Shown: piece after piece, positions 8,404 through 16,714 of the stretch
Numbering within the stretch: position 1 is the stretch's first letter
Layout: each line of letters begins with the position of its first letter
Source of the DNA: an uncultured Lutibacter sp.
GTDB lineage: Bacteria > Bacteroidota > Bacteroidia > Flavobacteriales > Flavobacteriaceae
Direction: 5' to 3'
DNA: 64,000 bases
Assembly (NCBI RefSeq): GCF_947493565.1
Contig: NZ_CANLRG010000008.1
Coordinates: forward strand, 62,001-126,000
The notes under the pieces: generated by a model
The model's database searches: none
Told to the model about the DNA's origin: nothing
The model's input: the letters and a program-made list of their open reading frames with translations, nothing else
Program-made: the position numbers and the translations under genes

Positions 8404-10431
8404 ATGAGTAAATCTAGAAACGAATTTTTCGACACGCAAGTCTTAGGGCACCCCTCGGGTCTTTTTGTATTATTTTTTACCGAAATGTGGGAACGCTTTT
8501 CATTTTATGGAATGCGTGCCTTATTGGTATTATTTTTAGTAAGTGCCTTGGGAATTGGGGGCTGGGATTGGCCTCGAGAAAATGCATTAGCATTGTATGG
8601 TACTTATTTAGCTTTGCTATATTTAACTCCAATAATTGGTGGAACTTTAGCCGATAAATATTTAGGAAATAGAAAAGCAATTATTATTGGTGCTTTAATT
8701 ATGACTTTTGGTCACGCAAGTATGGCAATAGAAACTCCTTTCTTTTTATATTTAGGATTAGGTTTATTAGTTATTGGAACTGGTTTTTTTAAACCTAATA
8801 TGAGTTCATTTATCTCTATTCTTTACAAAGATTTTCCAGAGAAAAAAGACGGCGCGTATACTATTTTTTACATGGGAGTTAATGCAGGAGCCTTTTTAGG
8901 AATTATGCTGTGTGGCTATTTAGGTGAAATTTTAGGTTGGAGTTGGGGATTTGGATTGGCAGGTATTTTTATGCTACTTGGATTGTTACAATTTACATTA
9001 GCACAAGGTATTTTTGGAGAAGCAGGAAGTAAACCTAACAAAGACAATAAAAAAATTGAAGCTGATGACCATACCGAAATTGAAGATAAATTAAACCCTT
9101 TTACATTAATTGATAAAATAATAATCGTAATTGTAGCAGCTCTAGGTTTAACATGGGTTATTAATGATCCTCTTTCTAAAATTGGAGAGGTAAACTTTTT
9201 AGAGTTTGGAGGGACAGATTATTCAGGTCAAACCATTTTAGTAACTCTCGTTTTATTTGTCTTTTTACTTGGATCACGTATTGTAAGATACAGTAAAATA
9301 ACTCGTGATAAAATGATTGCAGTAGTCATTTTTGCATTCTTTATTATCTTCTTTTGGGCATCATTTGAGCAAGCTGGTGGATCAATGAGTATTTTTGCTA
9401 AAGATTATACTAGTAGAATATTATCTGGAAATTCCGCCTTAATTTTTAATATTGTTGATGTCATTATAACCGTAGTTCCAATTGCCATTATTACTTGGGT
9501 CTTATTTTTATTATTCCGTCAAACTTTTAAAAAATATTTGATTTCTAACTTAATTTTAGGATTTAGTTTTGTATTAATTTGGGGAATTGTTGTTTGGAAA
9601 ATTTACAATAATTTCAACACCTATTCTTATGAAATTTCATATCAAACTTATCAAATATCTGAGACAAATAATCAAGGTAAAGAAACTACTAAAACATACG
9701 CTATAACTGCAAATACAAAACTGCCAGAAAACGCTGTTTTAGTTGACAATACCACAGTGATTAGATCAGCCAATGATTTTGTGAAAAATGATAAAATAGC
9801 TATTATTGATATTGATAAAAAAGGAGTGAACTACAAGTACCTAACAGACGAACAAGCTGAATTAATTGATACCAATATTTCCGCAACTATTATTAAGAAA
9901 AAAGAAAATGAAATTCAAATTCCTGCTACATGGTTTTTAATTTTAAACTCTTTATTTATCATTGCATTTGCACCACTATTTTCTAAATGGTGGGAAAGCA
10001 AATACAATCCTAAACCCGCTAACAAATATGCAATAGGGCTCTTTTTCTTAGGAATTGGTTTTGCCTTTTTAGCCTATGGTGCTTCGGGCATACCTCAAGG
10101 TGCTAAAACAGCTTCTGTAAGTATCGTTTGGTTAATTCTTGCATATCTTTTCCACACTCTAGGCGAACTTTGTGTTTCTCCTGTAGGTTTATCATATGTT
10201 AGTAAATTAGTACCTGCTCGTATGATTGCCTTTATGTTTGGTGTTTGGTATTTAGCTTTGGCAATTGGAAACAAAACATCGGGTAAAATGGGTTCAATGA
10301 TTGATGATATCACCGCTAAGTATGACATTTCAACTTTCTTTTTAATATTTACATTTGTTCCAATAATTATTGGGATTATTGCGCTGTTATTAAACCCTGT
10401 ATTGAAAAAACTAATGCATGGTGTTAAATAA
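8404..10431 (+). CDS. POT-family peptide transporter with a large inserted loop (third copy)
   Basis: A 675-residue proton-dependent peptide transporter, about 180 residues longer than the first copy. The POT signature is clear (EMWERFSFYGMRALLVLF), with FYMGVNAGAFLGI and FEQAGGSMSIFAKD blocks. Residues about 400-506 form a soluble, Thr/Asn/Lys-rich segment between two hydrophobic helices (one ends near KIYNN, the next starts near PATWFLIL). The first copy has no counterpart. Membrane helices also follow the insert, so the gene is intact. It follows the second transporter by 24 bases and is followed by an exported thioredoxin-like gene 69 bases on. Confidence 0.9.
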   Translation: MSKSRNEFFDTQVLGHPSGLFVLFFTEMWERFSFYGMRALLVLFLVSALGIGGWDWPRENALALYGTYLALLYLTPIIGGTLADKYLGNRKAIIIGALIMTFGHASMAIETPFFLYLGLGLLVIGTGFFKPNMSSFISILYKDFPEKKDGAYTIFYMGVNAGAFLGIMLCGYLGEILGWSWGFGLAGIFMLLGLLQFTLAQGIFGEAGSKPNKDNKKIEADDHTEIEDKLNPFTLIDKIIIVIVAALGLTWVINDPLSKIGEVNFLEFGGTDYSGQTILVTLVLFVFLLGSRIVRYSKITRDKMIAVVIFAFFIIFFWASFEQAGGSMSIFAKDYTSRILSGNSALIFNIVDVIITVVPIAIITWVLFLLFRQTFKKYLISNLILGFSFVLIWGIVVWKIYNNFNTYSYEISYQTYQISETNNQGKETTKTYAITANTKLPENAVLVDNTTVIRSANDFVKNDKIAIIDIDKKGVNYKYLTDEQAELIDTNISATIIKKKENEIQIPATWFLILNSLFIIAFAPLFSKWWESKYNPKPANKYAIGLFFLGIGFAFLAYGASGIPQGAKTASVSIVWLILAYLFHTLGELCVSPVGLSYVSKLVPARMIAFMFGVWYLALAIGNKTSGKMGSMIDDITAKYDISTFFLIFTFVPIIIGIIALLLNPVLKKLMHGVK

Positions 10432-10500
10432 ATTTAAAGTAAAGTGTAATTTTTAAAAAAACTAATCGTCAAACTAAAAAATAGAATTTAAAATAGTTAT

Positions 10501-11040
10501 ATGAAGAAATTAATTATAGTAATAATAATGCTTTTGAGCATTACAACCTATGCCCAAAAAATAAATTGGATGAGTTTTGAAGAAGCGTTAACCGCTCAAA
10601 AAACAACTCCAAAGAAAATTTTTGTTGATGCTTATACTACTTGGTGTGGACCTTGCAAAATGCTAGATAAAAACACCTTTCAAAATAAAGATGTTGTAAA
10701 GTATATTAATGATAATTTTTATGCCGTAAAGTTTAATGCTGAAGGAAATGAAGTAGTAAATTTTAAAGGCGAAACTTTTACCAACCCAAATTTTGATTCT
10801 AATAAAAAAGGAAGAAATAGCTCTCATCAATTATCTGGATATTTAGGTGTAAGAGCTTACCCTACTATGTTATTTTTAGATGAAGAAAATAATTTAATAA
10901 CACCCGTAGTAGGTTATAAAACACCTCAACAATTAGAATTATTTTTAAAGCTGATTAAAAAAGAAGATTATAAAAACATCAAATCGCAAGAAGCTTTTAC
11001 GGAATATGCCTCCAACTTTAAACCTGAATTTAAAGAGTAA
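10501..11040 (+). CDS. exported thioredoxin-like protein
   Basis: A 179-residue protein with a signal peptide (MKKLIIVIIMLLSITTYAQ) and a thioredoxin-fold domain with the redox motif WCGPCK (Cys49 and Cys52) and a cis-proline region (VRAYPTMLFLD). It resembles the thioredoxin_7/DsbD-gamma type of thiol-disulfide proteins in Bacteroidota. It should work in the periplasm in disulfide reduction or repair. It follows the peptide transporters on the same strand with a 69-base gap; whether it is in that operon is unclear. It ends 9 bases from the convergent comEC gene. Confidence 0.87.
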   Translation: MKKLIIVIIMLLSITTYAQKINWMSFEEALTAQKTTPKKIFVDAYTTWCGPCKMLDKNTFQNKDVVKYINDNFYAVKFNAEGNEVVNFKGETFTNPNFDSNKKGRNSSHQLSGYLGVRAYPTMLFLDEENNLITPVVGYKTPQQLELFLKLIKKEDYKNIKSQEAFTEYASNFKPEFKE

Positions 11041-11049
11041 TTTAAAAGC

Positions 11050-13089
11050 TTATCCTCTTAATATAAAAGCTCCTTTTTGCATGGTATTGTAAAAAGGAGT
11101 TTTGTTTTTTAAACAAGTTTCTTCCCAATTTTTCACAAGGTTTTTATAATTGGATCCATCTGCAATTATTAACTTAGGGTGTAATGTATTTAACAAACGC
11201 TCTAAATTAATTTTTGGGGAATATTGTAATAAAATAGCCGTTGGTTTAATCGTTTCAATATTATAAATTCCTAAGCTATCCACAGCTAAAACTGTTGTAT
11301 TTAAAAATTGATAAAAATTTCTTGGCGCTTGAACTTTCAACTTATGCATCCCAGCTTCTATAAGATAGGGCTTTACTGGATAATTTTCTTTAGAAATTGA
11401 ATCCTTAGAGAATAAAATGATATCATCTCCATAACGCTGAACAATAATACCTGATTTTATTTTATTAAAAACAATAAATTCATTGGTGGTTTCAAGTTGT
11501 TGTTTTTCAAGCAATACAACTATTTGAAAAACTATAACTGAAAAAAGAACAAATTTAAAACGAATTACTGATTTTTTTTCTTGCCATTTAACAAAAAGAA
11601 TTATAACTAAATAACTGGCGAGCATTGCGCTGAATGAAAATGGAATATTTTTAAACAAAAATGTTTCTTGATGAGCAATCCAGCTCACAAAAAAATTCAT
11701 CTTCTGTATAATTAAAATATAAAAATCTCCTACAATAGAAGGTAAAATATTTAAAATAGCACAAACAATTATAATAACTCCTACTATTAAAATTACTCCT
11801 AAAAAAGGAATAATTACCAAATTAGAAATAAAAAACAAGCTTGGAAACTGGTGAAAATAATACAAACTTAATGGTAATACACCTATTTGTGCAGCTATTG
11901 AAACTGTAAACAACTGCCAAATTTTTCTCAATATCCATACTTTTGAAATCCATATATTAAATAATTTAGGCTGAATCCACACAATAAAAAATACCGCTAA
12001 ATAACTTAATTGAAAACCTACTTCAAACAAATAAAAAGGATGAAAAAGCAGCAAAAAAAACATTGAAATTATTAAACTGTTGTAAACATTTGAAGGCCTA
12101 TTTAAATACATTCCAATAGTAATGGCAGTAAACATTGCAACAGCTCTTACAACCGATGGAGACAAGCCTGCTATAATTGCATACATCCACAACAATAGTA
12201 TAATTATTACAGCAGTCAAAGTTTTACCATGTTTAAAATAACTAATAGGCTTAAAAATAAATGTTAACAACATTAATATAATACCAATATGTAAACCAGA
12301 TACAGCCAAAATATGTATGGCACCAGCACCTGTATAACTTTCCAATAAACTTTCTGAGATATCTTGTCTTTGACCTAAAATTAGGGCATTTACAACTGCC
12401 AATTCATCATTTTTAAACCCATATTTTTTTAATGATTTTATAATTTTTATTCTAATTTTAGCAACAATATTTTTTAAGGTAATATTTGTTTTTGCAATGG
12501 AAAATAGTTCTCTTTCAGAAATAATAATTTGATGATTGATTTGTTGATTCTTCAAATAGTTTTTATAATTAAACTCATACGGGTTTAAAGGCTTTTTTAT
12601 TTCTTTTAAACCAGAGTTAACTATAAATGTATCACCAACATTCAAAATTACATTTGAAGAATCTCTTTCCAAATTAACCAAAATTTTCCCTAAGGTTATT
12701 TGATTATTTACTTGTAGAATTTCAGCTTCATATTTATCATAAAACATCGTAGGTTTAAGAACCTTTTTAATTGTAATGACTTTCTTAGATTTTTGATTTT
12801 TTGAAGACTTGGTATAAACTGAATAGTGATTGTTTTTATGGCTTTCAGTACTTAAAACTATGGCATTAATTCCTATAAAAAAAATTGCTAAAAAAGCTGC
12901 AATGGAAAACTTAATTGAAGGGAAGTACCGTTTATTTTCAAAATAATAAACTATCGCTAAAATTAATATTGCAAAAAAATTAAGTAGTGTTATTAGTTGG
13001 GGTTGGATTATAAAATATTTACCAACCAAAATGCCCAACACCAAAAATATGGTTAATTGAAAAGGTACAAATTTCAAAAACTTTATCAT
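11050..13089 (-). CDS. comEC: ComEC/Rec2-family DNA-uptake channel protein without a complete metallo-beta-lactamase domain
   Basis: A 679-residue inner-membrane protein. Two to three N-terminal helices precede a DUF4131-like soluble region, then the competence domain with ALILGQRQDIS and the hallmark GAGAIHILAVSGLHIGI, and about eight more helices. In ComEC this domain forms the channel that brings single-stranded DNA into the cytoplasm. The C-terminal ~150 residues have the remains of a beta-lactamase-like fold (LIIADGSNY, GAFILRG), but I find no HxHxDH zinc motif, so a nuclease activity in this region is unlikely. It converges with the thioredoxin gene and diverges from the gene at 13203. 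Confidence 0.88.
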   Translation of the reverse strand: MIKFLKFVPFQLTIFLVLGILVGKYFIIQPQLITLLNFFAILILAIVYYFENKRYFPSIKFSIAAFLAIFFIGINAIVLSTESHKNNHYSVYTKSSKNQKSKKVITIKKVLKPTMFYDKYEAEILQVNNQITLGKILVNLERDSSNVILNVGDTFIVNSGLKEIKKPLNPYEFNYKNYLKNQQINHQIIISERELFSIAKTNITLKNIVAKIRIKIIKSLKKYGFKNDELAVVNALILGQRQDISESLLESYTGAGAIHILAVSGLHIGIILMLLTFIFKPISYFKHGKTLTAVIIILLLWMYAIIAGLSPSVVRAVAMFTAITIGMYLNRPSNVYNSLIISMFFLLLFHPFYLFEVGFQLSYLAVFFIVWIQPKLFNIWISKVWILRKIWQLFTVSIAAQIGVLPLSLYYFHQFPSLFFISNLVIIPFLGVILIVGVIIIVCAILNILPSIVGDFYILIIQKMNFFVSWIAHQETFLFKNIPFSFSAMLASYLVIILFVKWQEKKSVIRFKFVLFSVIVFQIVVLLEKQQLETTNEFIVFNKIKSGIIVQRYGDDIILFSKDSISKENYPVKPYLIEAGMHKLKVQAPRNFYQFLNTTVLAVDSLGIYNIETIKPTAILLQYSPKINLERLLNTLHPKLIIADGSNYKNLVKNWEETCLKNKTPFYNTMQKGAFILRG

Positions 13090-13174
13090 AGCGATATAAA
13101 ACTACAAAATATTTTGAACTTGTAACAATAGTTACAGAATGACTTATATCAGCTAAGTGAAATTCATTATAAAG

Positions 13175-13182
13175 TAATTTTG
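13175..13182 (+). promoter_or_regulatory. candidate -7 box for the DUF302-like gene
   Basis: TAATTTTG fits TAnnTTTG and lies 20 bases before the ATG at 13203. No TTTG is seen at the usual -33 spacing, so support is from the -7 box only. Confidence 0.35.
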
Positions 13183-13202
13183 AGTAATTAATAATCAAAA
13201 TT

Positions 13203-14090
13203 ATGAAGAACTTAATTTTTAGTAGTATCACAATTATTTTAATGACATTTACCGCCTTTGGACAAGAGGTAGCACCATACATAAAAGTGGGAGAGTCTAG
13301 TGAATCTATGCAACAAGTAACTGAAAAAGTTACACAGGCTTTACAAAATAATTCATTTAATATTATAGGAAATTATAGTCCTTCAAATAAAGCTAGATTA
13401 AAGGTACTTGTATTTACTAGAACAGACTTAAAAAACACGGTAGTGAAAGTCACTGATAGAGGAGCATTAGCTGCAGCTTTTAAAATTGGATTAGTACAAG
13501 AAAATGGAAAAATTACAATTTCTTACACCAACCCTGATTATATTTTAAGAGCTTATCTTGGAGACAACTACAACACTTTTAGTAGCACTTTTAAAAAGTT
13601 TAACTCAGATTTAAAATCTTCACTATCCAGTATTGGAGTAGAATTTAAACCTTTTGGTGGGGGTTTAAAAGCTGATAAATTAAAAAAATATCATTACAAA
13701 ATAATGATGCCTTACTTTACAGATCCAATAACTTTAAATGAATTTTCATCTTTTGAAGAAGGATTAAAAACCATTGAAAATAATTTAAAAGCAAAAAAAG
13801 GGCAAACAGTTGAAGTGTATAAAATTGTATATAAAAATGAAAAGGTTGCAGTATTTGGAATTGGATTGCAAAATAAAGAAGAAGGTGAAAATCATTTTTT
13901 ACCAATAATTGGTGAAGGCCATATTGCTGCAATGCCTTATGAAATTATTTTACAAAATAAAACAGCAACTATGTTACACGGTAAGTATAGACTTGCCTTA
14001 CATTGGCCTGAGTTGACTATGGGTACATTTATGAAAATTATGAGCACACCTGGAGATATCGAAGATGCTCTAGAAGCTGTTTGTAAATAA
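13203..14090 (+). CDS. secreted DUF302-like protein of unknown function
   Basis: A 295-residue protein with a signal peptide (MKNLIFSSITIILMTFTAFGQ). The body looks like two related halves: an N-terminal part with TEKVTQALQNNSFNIIG and a C-terminal part with FSSFEEGLKTIENNLKAKKGQTVEVYKI and MPYEIILQN..MLHGKYRLALHWPELTMG. The helix, then strand, then 'PYEI' pattern recalls DUF302 proteins, but I place it there with moderate confidence only. No catalytic motif is evident. It is a single-gene unit: comEC diverges upstream, and a hairpin shared with the lpxB 3' end lies downstream. Confidence 0.6.
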   Translation: MKNLIFSSITIILMTFTAFGQEVAPYIKVGESSESMQQVTEKVTQALQNNSFNIIGNYSPSNKARLKVLVFTRTDLKNTVVKVTDRGALAAAFKIGLVQENGKITISYTNPDYILRAYLGDNYNTFSSTFKKFNSDLKSSLSSIGVEFKPFGGGLKADKLKKYHYKIMMPYFTDPITLNEFSSFEEGLKTIENNLKAKKGQTVEVYKIVYKNEKVAVFGIGLQNKEEGENHFLPIIGEGHIAAMPYEIILQNKTATMLHGKYRLALHWPELTMGTFMKIMSTPGDIEDALEAVCK

Positions 14091-14131
14091 AATATTACAA
14101 CATTTATTATTCAATTAATTATCTAGAAAAG

Positions 14132-14165
14132 CTCTGAAATATTAATTTATTTCAGGGTTTTGTTT
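14132..14165. terminator. bidirectional terminator at the end of the DUF302-like gene and lpxB
   Basis: Arms CTCTGAAATA (14132-14141) and TATTTCAGGG (14148-14157) pair over 10 bases with one wobble around TTAATT, then TTTTGTTTT follows on the plus strand. On the minus strand the same hairpin runs into a CTTTTCT stretch. The right arm overlaps the last codons and the stop of lpxB. Confidence 0.65.
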
Positions 14166-15263
14166 TATAATTAATTCTGCCACTTTTTTTGAAGCTCCTT
14201 TACCTCCTAATTTTTTTTCCAATTCAAAATACTCTAAAAAAAGTTGATTTCGTTTTTTTGTCTCTAAAATTTTGTGAAGTTCACTTTCTAATCTAATTTC
14301 ATTGCAATCATTTTGAATAAGTTCCGTAACAACCTCTCTTTTCATAATTAAGTTTACTAATGAAATAAATTTTAAATTTATCAATCGTTTTCCAATTTGA
14401 TAAGAAATCCAACTTGTTTTATAACAAACAATTTCAGGAACTTTAAAAAGCGCTGTTTCTAAAGTTGCAGTTCCAGAAGTTACAATAGCTGCGTAAGAAA
14501 TTGACAATAAATCATAGGTTTTATTTCCAATAAATTTGACATTATCTTTAGTTATAAACTGCTGATAAAACTTATAATCTTGACTTGGAGCTCCAGCAAT
14601 TACAAATTGATAACCTTCAAACTTTTCCACCATTTTCAACATTACAGAAAGTAATTTTTTTATTTCTTGCTTTCTACTTCCTGGCAATAACGCTATAATT
14701 GGTTTGTTAGACAGGTGGTGCTCTTTTCTAAACTTAATTTCATTTACTTGAGCTCTACTTGCAATTGCATCAATTAGTGGATGACCTACAAAATGAACTG
14801 GAAATTGATGTTTAATTTCATAAAATTCTTTTTCAAAAGGTAAAATCACATACATTTCATCAACATCACGCTTTATTTTTTTTATGCGATTTTCTTTCCA
14901 AGCCCAAATTTGAGGTGAAATATAATAGAGAACTTTTATGCCTTCTTTTTTTGCAAATTCAGCAATTCGCATGTTAAAACCTGGATAATCAATCAATATT
15001 AAAACATCAGGTTTAAATTGTAAAATATCTTTTTTACAAAAATTTATATTTTTAAAAATAGTTCTAATATTCAATAAAACTTCCACAAACCCCATAAACG
15101 CCAAATCGCGATAGTGCTTTACTAAAGTTCCTCCAACTTGCTGCATTAAATCACCTCCCCAAAATCTAATTTCAGCTTTAGAATCATTTACAAATAGTTC
15201 TTTCATTAAATTTGACCCGTGTAAATCACCAGAAGCTTCGCCTGAAATTATGTAATATTTCAT
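14142..15263 (-). CDS. lpxB: lipid-A-disaccharide synthase
   Basis: Condenses UDP-2,3-diacylglucosamine with lipid X to give the disaccharide core of lipid A, at the inner membrane face. The 373 residues start with the family hallmark MKYYIISGEASGDLHGSNLM and contain DYPGFNMRIAEFAKK, YISPQIWAWKENRIKKIKRDVD, LLPGSRKQEI and a C-terminal GTATLETAL segment, all typical of LpxB (GT19). Length is normal. It is the last gene of a surE-small membrane protein-lpxB operon with gaps of 9 and 6 bases, an arrangement common in Flavobacteria. Confidence 0.95.
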   Translation of the reverse strand: MKYYIISGEASGDLHGSNLMKELFVNDSKAEIRFWGGDLMQQVGGTLVKHYRDLAFMGFVEVLLNIRTIFKNINFCKKDILQFKPDVLILIDYPGFNMRIAEFAKKEGIKVLYYISPQIWAWKENRIKKIKRDVDEMYVILPFEKEFYEIKHQFPVHFVGHPLIDAIASRAQVNEIKFRKEHHLSNKPIIALLPGSRKQEIKKLLSVMLKMVEKFEGYQFVIAGAPSQDYKFYQQFITKDNVKFIGNKTYDLLSISYAAIVTSGTATLETALFKVPEIVCYKTSWISYQIGKRLINLKFISLVNLIMKREVVTELIQNDCNEIRLESELHKILETKKRNQLFLEYFELEKKLGGKGASKKVAELIIKQNPEIN

Positions 15264-15269
15264 TATAAA

Positions 15270-15554
15270 TTATTTAGAAAATATATTTAAAAATAAGACT
15301 AAAAAAGCAATGAAAAACGTTTCCAATAACACACCTCTAGCTCTATATATTTGTTTCTTTTTTAAAAACCCAAAGAATACAAAAAAGTTTGCTAAAGCCC
15401 CTAACATTAATACTTTTTCTTCTAAATTTCCTTCTTTAATTAATTCTAAACTTTTGTAAAATCCAAAATTTGAAAAAAATTCAATAAAAATATAGCACCC
15501 AAAAGATGTAGCTATTAAAGCTACTAAAAAGCCAATAAGCATTTCTTTTTTCAT
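15270..15554 (-). CDS. small membrane protein between surE and lpxB
   Basis: A 94-residue hydrophobic protein with about three predicted membrane helices (residues ~5-27, ~45-62 and ~72-92) separated by short charged loops (KSLELIKEGNLEEKV and KKKQIYRARG). I recognise no characterised family. Its fixed place between surE and lpxB, with 9- and 6-base gaps, indicates co-transcription and a possible envelope role. The function is unknown. Confidence 0.7.
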   Translation of the reverse strand: MKKEMLIGFLVALIATSFGCYIFIEFFSNFGFYKSLELIKEGNLEEKVLMLGALANFFVFFGFLKKKQIYRARGVLLETFFIAFLVLFLNIFSK

Positions 15555-15563
15555 TCGTTTAAA

Positions 15564-16328
15564 TTACAAATTCCAATTGTTTAATTTTTGAATAAAATGA
15601 TGTGCTGTTAAATCAAACTGAACAGGTACTACTGAAATATAATTGTTTGCTAAAGCCCATTCATCAGTATCTTCACCTTTATCCATATTTACAAACTTAC
15701 CAGTTAACCAATAATAAGTTCTTCCTTGCGGATTGGTTCTTTTATCAAATTCTTCCACCCAGTTTGCACGTGCTTGTCTACAAACTTTTATTCCTTTAAA
15801 TGTTTCACTTTTTGGGAAGTTTACATTTAACACAACACCCTCTGGCAGGCTATTTTCTAATACATTCAGAGCAATTTTTTTAATAAACTCTTTTAAAGGT
15901 TTAAAATTTGCATTCCAAGAATAGTCCAGTAATGAAAACCCTATAGCTGGAATCCCTTCTACACCAGCTTCAACTGCTGCGCTCATAGTTCCTGAATAAA
16001 TAACGTTGATAGAGGAATTTGACCCATGATTGATGCCTGAAACACATAAATCTGGTTTTCTATCTAAAACTTCACTAACCGCTAATTTTACACAATCTGC
16101 TGGTGTTCCTGAAGATTTAAATTCGCGTTGTGGACCTTCATCAATTTTTACCTCATTACAATACAACGTTTCATTAATTGTAACTGCGTGTCCCATTCCA
16201 CTCTGTGGTCCGTCAGGCGCAATTACTACAACATCCCCTATCTCGTTCATCACAGAAATTAAGGTTCTTATGCCTGGAGCTGTTATTCCATCATCATTTG
16301 TTACTAAAATTAAAGGTCTCTTACTCAT
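15564..16328 (-). CDS. surE: 5'/3'-nucleotidase SurE
   Basis: A metal-dependent phosphatase that dephosphorylates nucleoside 5'- and 3'-monophosphates in the cytoplasm. The 254 residues from ATG 16328 begin MSKRPLILVTNDDGITAPGI, where the two Asp bind the divalent metal, and continue with VVVIAPDGPQSGMGHAVT, SSGTPADCVKLAV, SGINHGSNSSINVIYSGTMSAAVEA. These are the complete SurE signatures. An in-frame TTG at 16349 would add seven residues not matching the family start, so I chose the ATG. It is the first gene of the surE-lpxB operon. Confidence 0.95.
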   Translation of the reverse strand: MSKRPLILVTNDDGITAPGIRTLISVMNEIGDVVVIAPDGPQSGMGHAVTINETLYCNEVKIDEGPQREFKSSGTPADCVKLAVSEVLDRKPDLCVSGINHGSNSSINVIYSGTMSAAVEAGVEGIPAIGFSLLDYSWNANFKPLKEFIKKIALNVLENSLPEGVVLNVNFPKSETFKGIKVCRQARANWVEEFDKRTNPQGRTYYWLTGKFVNMDKGEDTDEWALANNYISVVPVQFDLTAHHFIQKLNNWNL

Positions 16329-16346
16329 GGTTATTTTATTAAATAA

Positions 16347-16375
16347 CAAAACTACTATATTTTATTTGGTTACAA
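16347..16375 (-). promoter_or_regulatory. promoter candidate for the surE-lpxB operon
   Basis: On the minus strand TTG (16373-16375) is followed 18 bases later by TAGTTTTG (16347-16354), matching the Bacteroidota TTTG/TAnnTTTG layout. The box lies 19 bases upstream of the surE ATG. Confidence 0.5.
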
Positions 16376-16650
16376 TAACTTAAACTTTAACATTTTGTAA
16401 AGAAACTTCGGTCTTAATTTTTTTTAATATTGTAGTAAATAATGCTTATTTTTTATAAACAAAATTTGAAGTAGTTATACTTTTAACTTTTCAATTTAAT
16501 CTTTGAGTAGAAAAGTAAAATGTATTAAAAACCGTAAACAAATAACACATAAAATAGTGTTTGAATACAACTTAGGAAACTGTTCAATAAAAAAACATTA
16601 AAATTTCTGAATCTTTCCTTAGTATTTATAAAAAAAAGTTAAATTAGACC

Positions 16651-16682
16651 ACTAGCTAAAATAATGGCATTATTTTAGTAGT
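16651..16682 (+). repeat. inverted repeat/hairpin upstream of the tail-specific protease gene
   Basis: CTAAAATAAT (16656-16665) and ATTATTTTAG (16669-16678) are perfect 10-base arms around GGC. With a one-base bulge, flanking ACTA and TAGT extend the stem to 14 pairs. It ends 32 bases before the ATG and has no T-run, so it is more like an operator or a leader structure than a terminator. Confidence 0.6.
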
Positions 16683-16714
16683 TACTAACAAAACAATCTT
16701 AAACAGCCTGACAG

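Larger units (their letters stand above)
16329..16714. other. 386-base intergenic region between surE and the tail-specific protease gene
   Basis: This AT-rich divergent spacer holds the surE promoter candidate near 16347-16375 and a strong hairpin at 16651-16682 just ahead of the protease gene. I see no RNA gene and no convincing small reading frame in the rest. Confidence 0.6.
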
